64,000 bases of DNA from Seinonella peptonophila. Lineage in GTDB: Bacteria; Bacillota; Bacilli; Thermoactinomycetales; Thermoactinomycetaceae. The notes under the pieces are model-generated. The model had not been told where the DNA came from. It saw nothing but the letters and a program-made list of their open reading frames with translations, and did no database searches. The DNA lies in assembly GCF_900129355.1 (NCBI RefSeq), contig NZ_FQVL01000002.1, positions 372,001 through 436,000 on the forward strand. Direction: 5' to 3'. Every line of letters begins with the position of its first letter. Within the stretch, counting starts at the first letter, position 1. Below, piece after piece: positions 19,809 to 28,700 of this stretch. The position numbers and the translations under genes were made by a program.

Positions 19809-20095
19809 GCAATCCCCTTTCTTTTTTCCATTGTCACAAAGCCACTCTACCAACTTTAACTTTTGACGCTGCCACCATCTCCGAAATGTCAGTCCTCAGC
19901 CCCCTATATGAATATCAATCTACCTATATATTCCCGAAATTGTCATAATTGTAACTCGAACTCTTGTTTTATTGCTCAAACTGATCCGCTTTCCTTGATC
20001 TTTATGCAATGATTAAACTCCTCATCAAAGCTACTCTTTCCATAAATGAAAGTTTACCATACACTTATTTCAAACATGCAATGAGGAGGGTATGG

Positions 20096-20836
20096 ATGAA
20101 AAAGTTTGATGATTTTGGAAAGCGTATGAAGGAGTATGAGCATGCTTTTCGGTTCTATCTTCCAAAGCGAATGCCTGTTGTGATTCGGATTGATGGTTGC
20201 CACTTTCACTCGTATACAAAGAGCTTCACAAAGCCCTTTGATGAGCAGCTCATTGAAGCCTTTTGGGAAACAGGTAAGTTTCTGGGGCAACAGATTATGG
20301 GCTGTAAGTTAGTTTATCATCAAAGTGACGAACTATCTTTATTACTTACAAATTATGACAAAATGAATACGGAGTCATGGTTTGGAAATAATCTACAAAA
20401 AATCGTTTCTGTATCTGCCTCGTTGGCAACCGCTAAGTTTAACGAGATGATACAACGGCAGAATATCAACCCAATTTTGGCTACTTTTGATAGTCGAGCT
20501 TGGATTTTGCCTCAACAAGAAGTGGACAATTATTTTATATGGAGACAGCAAGATGCGATAAAAAATAGTATTTCGATGGTTGCACAGAGTCAATTTTCAG
20601 CAAAACAGCTACATGGTTTGAATACAAAACAATTGCTTGAGAAGTTAAGAGTCGAAAGAAATATAAACTGGGCCGATTTACCAATTTGGCAACAAAGAGG
20701 TGTATGTTTAGTGAAAAAGCAACATATCAAAAACAATGCTACTCGATCTATATGGGATGTTGATTTAGAGACACCCGATTTCTTGCAAGAGCGACCATAT
20801 ATCAATCAGCACATTTATATAAACACGGCTGAATAG
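20096..20836 (+). CDS. Thg1-like protein (3'-5' RNA polymerase, tRNA repair)
   Basis: 246 residues from ATG 20096 (MKKFDDFGKRMKEYE), with GAGGAGGG ideally placed upstream; the in-frame codon at 20009 has no such site. The tRNAHis guanylyltransferase family signature is clear: VIRIDGCHFH with the metal-binding Asp33, then YHQSDELSLLL with Asp78 and Glu79, at the spacing seen in yeast and human Thg1. Bacterial Thg1-like proteins add nucleotides to RNA 5' ends templated by the opposite strand and repair 5'-truncated tRNAs, rather than making the G-1 of tRNAHis. Only 11 nt separate it from the polynucleotide kinase gene, so the two are probably one operon. They run against the surrounding NRPS genes. 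Confidence 0.92.
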   Translation: MKKFDDFGKRMKEYEHAFRFYLPKRMPVVIRIDGCHFHSYTKSFTKPFDEQLIEAFWETGKFLGQQIMGCKLVYHQSDELSLLLTNYDKMNTESWFGNNLQKIVSVSASLATAKFNEMIQRQNINPILATFDSRAWILPQQEVDNYFIWRQQDAIKNSISMVAQSQFSAKQLHGLNTKQLLEKLRVERNINWADLPIWQQRGVCLVKKQHIKNNATRSIWDVDLETPDFLQERPYINQHIYINTAE

Positions 20837-20847
20837 GGGTAAACGCG

Positions 20848-21282
20848 ATGGAGATGATCATCTTTACGGGAATACAGGCATCAGGCAAATCTACCTTTTA
20901 TAAAAAGATGTTTATTGATACGCATATTCGAATCAATCTAGATATGCTGAAGACAAGACATCGTGAGCTGTTACTCATAAAAGCATGTTTAGAAGCAAAG
21001 CAACCGCTTGTGATTGATAATACTAATCCTACTTTAGAAGATCGTAAAAAATATATTCAGCTCGCAAAGCAATATCATTTTCGAACTGTCGGTTATTATT
21101 TTGTTCCCCAGTTAACTGAGTCGGCAACCCGTAATCAGCAAAGAGAGGAAAAGAAAAGAGTCCCTCTGATCGCTATAAAAGGAACACTTAATAAATTAGA
21201 GCCCCCTCATTCTGATGAGGGGTTTGATCAATTATTTCAAGTGACTATCCAAGGAAATGATTATATTATTTGCGATTACTAA
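20848..21282 (+). CDS. Polynucleotide 5'-kinase-like P-loop protein, partner of the Thg1-like gene
   Basis: 144 residues, one kinase domain. P-loop GIQASGKST at residues 8-16, catalytic-Asp motif NLDML (Asp32), and VIDNTNP, which matches the kinase domain of human PNKP closely (AIDNTNPD), followed by a helix with NQQREEKKRVP. There is no phosphatase or ligase domain. Expected reaction: ATP-dependent phosphorylation of a 5'-OH RNA or DNA end. Paired with a 3'-5' polymerase that needs an activated 5' end, this suggests a minimal RNA-end repair operon: heal the 5'-OH, then rebuild the 5' end. The last 4 nt overlap the stop of the convergent secreted-protein gene. Confidence 0.88.
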   Translation: MEMIIFTGIQASGKSTFYKKMFIDTHIRINLDMLKTRHRELLLIKACLEAKQPLVIDNTNPTLEDRKKYIQLAKQYHFRTVGYYFVPQLTESATRNQQREEKKRVPLIAIKGTLNKLEPPHSDEGFDQLFQVTIQGNDYIICDY

Positions 21283-22265
21283 CGGTTAACATTGGGCAAG
21301 CCACTTTGTATATATGGATTTGATAGATACTCAGTACTAAACTCACCATGTCCATCAAAATAATCTTTCGTAAGTCCTGCTGGATCTAAGGCAAGGGCAC
21401 CCGCTCCTGGTTTGTCATCATGATCATCCCAGAGCCAAGCTGGACTTGCTGCGTTATGTTTACCATTATCTCCATGAAACTTGCCCCAGCTAGCGAATGT
21501 CTGAGGGTCAAAGCGATGATCCCATAAGCCATTAGGTGCAAATGTATTGACTAGTTTATATTTCACAAAGCGATCGTTTCCGTTTTTCGGCACTTGCCCA
21601 CTTGCTTTATCAGGATAATAGATAACCCCATCTCCACCAGGGAAATCCTTATGATTCCATGCCTTTAAGCCATGTCCTTTTGCTTCCTGAAATGTGGTTG
21701 GGTGTTCGGACTGGTCAAAATATTGCATATATGCTTTCCCATCGATATCTTCTTTTCCTTTTTTCAACGGACTTCCAGCTGGTGTAAATGAATAGAAGTC
21801 CGAGTGAGCGATGGTAACCATCCCTTCAAATTTTCCATATTTGGAATCATCCTTTCGGACAATCTCCATCACCCCTTCCATATCATTTTCATGTTCTTGT
21901 TGAGTCGTACGACCAAAAAAATGAAAGCCATCTTCCCAATCCCTTGGATGATAAAAACTATATACGATAAACCAATGAGTCTTTGTTTCAACAACAGAAT
22001 AATATACCTCGCCTTTTAATTGATTAGGATGATCATCTTGATGCTCCCAGTTATTTTGCGCATTCCAATCCCCATCATAATCGACTCCTGTTAAATAGTC
22101 AGCATCAGCATGACTATTATCTGTATCTTGATAATGGATCGGTGCCCAATGATAAGCTATTTCTAAATTTTGATCATCAGACGCTGCTTGTGTAGGAATG
22201 GGAACTAGACTAAGTGGAAAAATAATAGACAAAACCAAAATCATAACATGACGAATTTTATTCAT
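21279..22265 (-). CDS. Secreted protein of unrecognised family
   Basis: 328 residues with a classical signal peptide: basic start MNKIRH, a hydrophobic stretch, and a likely signal peptidase site after PTQA (near residue 27). The mature part is rich in Trp, His, Asp and Tyr, with motifs such as YHWAPIHYQDTD, GDWNAQNNWEH, YSFYHPRDWEDG, QEHENDMEG and WLWDDHDDKPGAG. It has no membrane anchor. The pattern loosely recalls the Vps62/DUF946-type secreted proteins, but I cannot place it firmly. The Asp/His clusters could bind metal. It faces the RNA-repair operon tail to tail and lies beyond the terminator of NRPS modules 5-6, so it is probably its own unit. Confidence 0.8.
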   Translation of the reverse strand: MNKIRHVMILVLSIIFPLSLVPIPTQAASDDQNLEIAYHWAPIHYQDTDNSHADADYLTGVDYDGDWNAQNNWEHQDDHPNQLKGEVYYSVVETKTHWFIVYSFYHPRDWEDGFHFFGRTTQQEHENDMEGVMEIVRKDDSKYGKFEGMVTIAHSDFYSFTPAGSPLKKGKEDIDGKAYMQYFDQSEHPTTFQEAKGHGLKAWNHKDFPGGDGVIYYPDKASGQVPKNGNDRFVKYKLVNTFAPNGLWDHRFDPQTFASWGKFHGDNGKHNAASPAWLWDDHDDKPGAGALALDPAGLTKDYFDGHGEFSTEYLSNPYIQSGLPNVNR

Positions 22266-22373
22266 CTAGATGCACCTTTCTAAGAAGATAATAAACTTTA
22301 TAAAACATTTTATATCATTGCTTTTAAAAGTCCTACTATTTCATAAAATCATGATAAAATGCTTTGCTAATAC

Positions 22374-22401
22374 ACAAAAAAGCCCTCACATAATTGTGAG
22401 G
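22374..22401 (-). terminator. Distal terminator of NRPS modules 5-6 (left copy of a duplicated hairpin)
   Basis: The 7-bp stem CCTCACA / TGTGAGG is followed on the minus strand by GGGC and six T. A diverged copy of the same hairpin sits at 22743-22768, just past the NRPS stop, and the repeat element lies between the two. Confidence 0.8.
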
Positions 22402-22742
22402 ACTCAGACTGATGAAAACCCAATTGATGAAAGGAAAAGGTTCGTACAATTGGGTAGAAGAAGGAGAAATCGTGGAGTCAATATTTCGCTGCGGAGCGAG
22501 TGAAGAGGTGATCGGAAAAGCTCCATTTCGGGCGCAACTTAGCGGAATGGCAGCTGAAGCGGCATTTTCCTTTCGGGCAAACTGTTCGAGTCTCCGCAGG
22601 CGGATGCCGGAGGAGGCGAGTTTTGCCCAGCCGCGAAAGTTGACAGAACGCGGACAGTTCTGCATCCTTGCAAGACCGAGCCGGAGCATCGCCGAGAACC
22701 ACGATCACGAGCGGCTGATCACTCAGCTTTGTCTACAAGCTG
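22402..22742. repeat. Dispersed repeat element, copy 1 (terminator-nested)
   Basis: This fills most of the 512-bp gap between 22266 and 22777. About 340 bp, GC-richer than its surroundings, with internal inverted repeats (GGGCAAACT / AGTTTTGCCC; TCCGCAGGCGGA). Positions 22498-22742 are clearly homologous to 51872-52100: shared blocks include CAGCTGAAGCGGCATTTTCC, CCACGATCACGAG and TTTGTCTACAAGCTGAA. It is flanked by 26-bp direct repeats of a terminator hairpin (22/26 identical). Its ends (CAGACTGA... and ...CAAGCTGAA) match those of the 59.4 kb element and form imperfect terminal inverted repeats. Short open frames inside it are shadows of the repeat. Confidence 0.85.
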
Positions 22743-22768
22743 AAGCCCTCATATATCTATGAGGACTC
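22743..22768 (-). terminator. Proximal terminator-like hairpin past NRPS modules 5-6 (right copy)
   Basis: CCTCATAGATATATGAGG forms a hairpin 9 nt beyond the NRPS stop but lacks a strong T-run, unlike the left copy. It is probably the inner duplicate made when the repeat element inserted. Confidence 0.6.
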
Positions 22769-22777
22769 CACCCTTCA

Positions 22778-25700
22778 CTACCTTTTATCCAACTCATTTA
22801 AAACTGTTTCCAAATCATCAAAACTAAGGCGCTTTGCTGCAAAATCACTCGGGGTTCGCTCTGATTGCTCTTGCTGTACACAATGATTAAGCAATTGTTG
22901 AAGATGATAGCAGAAACGAGTCGCTAGCTTTTCAGCGGTCAAGCGATGGAATAGATAACAATCATAGGTAAGGCTAAGTTGAAATTGTCCAGCCGCTATG
23001 ACACAATTCCATTCCAAAGCATATGCGGGTTGATTTTGCGGGCTAATATCTCCACCAATCGGTAAAGTGGATAACTGTGCAAATTGATTGGGAAGCTGTT
23101 CATCAAATTGTCCAAGAAAGTTAAAGCAAATTTCAGCAGGTACAACCAGTTGAGCTTGATTAGACAAATAACGAAGTAGCCCATAGCCAATCCCATTCAG
23201 AGGAACACGACGTAAATCTTCTTTTACTGCTTTAATCACTTCTGCGGGTTCGGCTTTCTGTAATTCTAGCAAGATTGGATAGAGACTTGTAAACCAGCCA
23301 ACTGTCCTTGTTACATCAAGTCCAGGTAAGAGTTCTTCGCGGCCATGGCTTTCTAGATGGACACGAATCTGCTTTTGATTGGTCCATTCATGGATGGTTA
23401 GTAGTAGCGAAGCAAGTAGTAAGTCCATGCTCCGCGTATGATAGGCATGGTGTGCGTCACGAACGAGTGCTTCTGTTTTCTGGCGATCTAGCTGCATCTG
23501 CACAACACTACGTCTAACTGCTGGCTCTGTAACGACTCCCTGATCGATCGGTAATCCAGGAACTTTTGCCTGTGCAATAGGCTCCCAATAAGATAGCTGG
23601 TTTTGCCAATCGCCTCTCATGGTAGATTGTTCAAGTTTTGTTGCCCAAGTCTGATAGGAGGTAGTTTTGGCTGGGAAGTGTAACGACTCTCCTCGAAGCA
23701 ATTGGTCATATCCATTTGCTAAGTCCTCAAGTAAAATCCGCCATGAGACACCATCTACCACTAAATGATGAATAGATAGAAAGAGGTAATCCCGTTTTGC
23801 TGTTTGAAATAATGATGCTTGCATCAACGGGCCTTGTGAAAGCGAGAGCTTCGTCTGCAATTGAGTTGCCATCTGTATGATTCGATCCTTGTAGTCCTCT
23901 ATTTGACGAAAGTCGTAATGTGTAAATTGAAACGCTTTTTCCCACTCTTCTTGATGCATGGCTTGCGTTTGACTAAAGTTTTGTTGAAAGGTAATTCGTA
24001 AAGCATCATGGTGCTTCACGATCTCTGACAATACCTCTTGAAGCAGTGGAAGTTGCCATCTTCCCTGTCGTCGTTCAAGCAATACGGACTGATTCCACTG
24101 GTTAGGGACTAAGAAAGATTGTTCAAAAAACCAATGTTGAATAGGGGTTAAAGGTAATTTTCCTGACACCATTCCCTGCTCGTGTTCAGTAGATCGTTTC
24201 CGCATGATTGGTGCTAATTCTTTGATGGTTGGATGTTGAAACAAATCTTGCATGGTAATTTCCCAATCAGATTCACGAAGTCGCGCTGCAATCTGCATGG
24301 CTCGTATCGAATCCCCACCGATTGTAAAAAAATGCTCATCGATTCCAATTTCCGAAATTCCTAACACATCTTGCCAAATCTCTGCCAAAATCGATTCTGA
24401 TTCTGTCCGCGGTAAAATCTTCTCACCTGACTTTTGGATAAGTACTGGCTTAGGTAATGCACGACGATCTAACTTCCCATTAGTTGTTAAAGGCATTTGA
24501 TCAATTGGCATGATATATCGAGGCAACATGTATTCAGGTAATTTTTTTGCCAAGTCAGCGCGAAGCTGGTCAAGCTCAATACCTGAAATCACAACATAGG
24601 CGCAGAGATCAAGATTGTCTCCCGTTTCCTGAACGATGACAACCGCATCATCTACTTGCTGATGTTGTAATAACTGGGTGGTAATCTCCCCTAGTTCAAT
24701 TCTATAACCTCTGATCTTCACCTGATCATCAAATCGTCCTAAGTATTCGATATCTCCATTTGCCAACAAACGAACGCGATCACCTGTACGATACATCTTA
24801 TTACCTTTTGCAAATGGATCAGGAAGAAAACGTTCTTCTGTTAATTCAGTGCGGTTCAAATATCCTCTCGTTACGCCTGCGCCACCAATATAAAGTTCAC
24901 CAATCACACCTGGAGGGACAAGCTGTTGATCCGAATCAAGCACATAAGCACTCATAGTTGGCAGAGGTCGACCAATATTACTTGCTGTACTTGATAGCGT
25001 TTTATGATCAATCTCTTTCCATGTCGCATAGATGGCTGTTTCAGTCGGTCCATATAGATTGAAAAGTCGAGTTTGCGGATAGATTTGCTGCCATGCTTGT
25101 AACTGTGAAGGAATCAATGCTTCACCAGCTAAAAGTAGCAAGCGCAATAATAGTCGGTGTTTTTGCTGTTCCGTCTCATAGGCGGACAAAGGCGCAAAAG
25201 CCGAGGGCGTTTGGCAAAGAATAGAAATGCGCTCTTGCTCCAACAGGAGATGAAGCTGCTGGGGGTCTTTTGCCGTCCAAGTAGGCACAATGACCAATGT
25301 CGCACCATGTAGTAATGCTCCAAACATCTCACCTACTGAGACGTCAAAGCAATAAGAGTGAAACATCGCCCATCGGTCACTGGAATCGATACCCCACTTA
25401 CTTCCTTCATGAAACCAAAGTCTTGTCACTTGACGATGTTCCACCATCACACCTTTTGGTCTCCCTGTAGAGCCAGAAGTATAGAGCAGATAGGCAAGGT
25501 CACTAGATTGATTCACCGATACTATATCTGTATCATCTAATTCATCTGATGGAAGTGAATCAAGCAAGATGATCCCTGTTGCTATATCATTTGGTACTTG
25601 CGTTGAACTAGTTGTCAATAATAGCTCTGCTTCACTATCTTCAAGCATATATCGAATGCGTTCAGCAGGATAGTTGGGTTCAATAGGTAAATAAGCACCC

Positions 25701-28700
25701 CCTGCCTTTAAAATAGCCAGTATGCTAATCACCATCTCCAATGATCGTTCAACCAGTAATGCGACGATCGACTCTCGCGCAACACCTTTTGTTCGCAAAA
25801 CCCTAGCCAATTGATTGGACCGCATTTCCAACTCGCGATAAGTGAGCTGCTGATTTCCACAGCGTACAGCAACTGCATCAGGCTGACTCATCGCCCGCTC
25901 TGAAAATAACGCATGTAATGTTTGATCCTCAGGATAGGCAACAAATGGCTGCGATTGGTCAAGTAATTGCCTTTGTTGATCAGGGTCTAACAGACTAAAT
26001 TGTCGAATCGGCTGTTCAGGCTCCTCTAAAAGTTGAATCAGCAGTAGCTCGTAATAATCAATCATCTGCTGGATGCTTTTTTTTCGGAAAAGATCCGTTC
26101 GAAATTCAACCCCTACTTCAAGTTGCTCCTTTTCGACAATCACCCAACTCAGGTCAAATTTTGCGATTTTCTGTTCTTGCTCATAAGGGTTTAGATGTAA
26201 TTTTGCTACTCTCTGTTTTGTAAATGTCTTCTCCTGAACCATAAACAATGTATCAAAAAGCGGATTTCGGCTTACATCTCGTTCAAGTTGTAGAAGCTCT
26301 AACATCTCTTCCAATGGATACTCCCCATGCTCATAGGCTGTTAAAAGAGTTTCCTTCACTTGATGTAGCCACTTTGTAAAACTGAGTTCAGGCTGAGCTT
26401 GAATTCGCAAAGGTAGCGTATTTGCAAACATGCCGACCATATTTTCAAGCTCTTTTTGTGGTCGCATCGCAAAAGGAGAACCCATTACGACCTCTTTCTG
26501 ATCACTTAATTTCATGAGCAACAAAGCATATACAGCACATAAAAGCGTATGTAGTGTAATCTGATGCTGTGCTGCAAATTTACGGATCTGTTTACTTAAT
26601 TCATCAGATAACGAACGCCGGATCACAGCCCCTTGGAATTGTTGTATCTTAGGTCTTGGATAATCAGTTGGTAACTCAAGGAAAGGTAACTCTCCTGAAA
26701 GTTGGTTTAGCCAATATTTTTTTTGTTCTTCCCAACCATCTTGATCCCGAAATTGCTGCTGCCAAACGGCAAAATCTTGATAGTGTAATGTGGGTGAAGC
26801 AAGTTTTTTTCCTTGATACAATTCCCATAGTTCATGCCAAATGATCTGTAAGGAGAGACCATCCGCTATAATATGATGCAGATCAAGCAAGATCATATGG
26901 CGTTGATCATTAATTTTCCAGAGCTTAACCCGAAAAAGAGGCGGCTGGCTGAGTTCAAAGGGAGTAATCGCTGCTTCCATACAAGCTGCCAACTGTTCTT
27001 CTGTTGTCTGCTCAATCGATAGCTCAAGCGGGACAGACGAGGCTACTTTTTGCACCACTTCACCTTGTTCAAAATGAAAGGATGTACGTAAAATTTGCTG
27101 ACGATTAACAAGTGATTGCAAAGCATCTCTTAACGCTTGATAATCAAGCTGCCCTTCCAACCAATAAGCAAGGGGAATGTTGTAGCCTGTCTTTACTTGT
27201 TCAAAACCCTGTAAGACATAAAGCCTTTTCTGCATAGAAGTTACAGGATACGCAGCTTCCTCAGGCGCCTTCCTGATGCTGGGAAGTTCACGCTGTGTTG
27301 CTTGTTGTATCTCTTTTGCTTGCTCCCTTATGGTTGGATGACGAAAAATAGTTGCTAATGGAAATTGGACTTGCCATTCCTGCTCAATTCGGGTCAACAG
27401 GCGCATTGCTTTTAATGAATGTCCACCTAGTGCAAAAAAATGATCGATCACACCAACTTTTTCGACCGCCAATATCTCTGTCCACAGTTTAATTAACCGC
27501 TCCTCTATATGATTAGCAGGAGGCACATATTCCGCCTTATGCCGATCTGGCAACGGCAATGCTTGTTTGTCTAATTTCCCATTCGTTGTGAGTGGAAAGT
27601 GATCGACTGGAATCCATGCTGTAGGAACCATATATTCTGGTAATTTATCCCTTAAATACGCTTGCAATGATGACATTTGAACAGCTTTCAAGTCATGGGC
27701 AATAAAATATGCACATAATTGTTCATTTCGCACAAGGACAGTTGCTTCCGCTATCTCTGGATGTGACTGTAACTGAGCAATAATTTCACCTAACTCAATC
27801 CGATACCCTCGTAGCTTTATCTGATCATCAATCCGTCCAAGATACTCTAACTCGCCTGTTTCCATCCAACGAACCAAATCGCCTGTTCGGTACATACGTT
27901 CATCTGGATTGATTAAATCAGGCAAATAGCGTTCGGCAGTTAACTCTTCGCGATTTAAATAGCCACGAGTGACGCCAGCACCTGCTAAGAAAAGTTCACC
28001 AACAACTCCTTTTGGAACGGGATGAAAATTTGAATCTAGTACATAAGCGCGAACTGTAGGTAGGGGTTTTCCGATATTACTCTTATTTAGCTGGATTGCT
28101 TCTTGATCAATCTCTTTGACTGTTGCATAGATTGCTGCTTCTGTTGGGCCATACATATTGAGTATTTTCGTCTTTGGATAGCGTGCTTTCCAACTCGCTA
28201 ACTGTGATGGATAAAGAGCTTCACCCGCTATTATTAACTTCTTCACCCAAAGATGATGCTCTGATTGAAGTTCCTCTACTGCTATGAGCGAACGAAATGA
28301 AGAAGGCGTCTGACAGAGCAATGTAACCTGTTCTTCTATAAGTAATCGTCTCAATCGATTTGCGTCTCTCGCGGTCTCAGTGGGAACAATGACTAAGCAA
28401 GCTCCATGTAACAGAGCGCCAAAAATCTCACCAACTGAAACATCAAAACAGTACGAATGAAACATCGCCCAACGATCTGTCGGTGCGACCTCCCAAATAC
28501 TTCCTTCATGAAACCAGAGCCTTGTCACTTGACGGTGTTCAACTAAAACCCCCTTTGGCTTCCCTGTTGAACCTGAGGTGTAGAGTAGATATGCCAAGTC
28601 ACTCGATTGGTTGATCATTGGTACTGATCTAGCTTCTCTTAGATTGAGCAGTGTATGATCAAGGATGATTCGCTCACCAGCATATTCAGTAGGGATCAAC

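Noticed and set aside
22336-22762. Three overlapping open frames of 76-117 codons
   Set aside because: They lie inside a dispersed repeat, have no ribosome sites and reflect DNA conservation between repeat copies.
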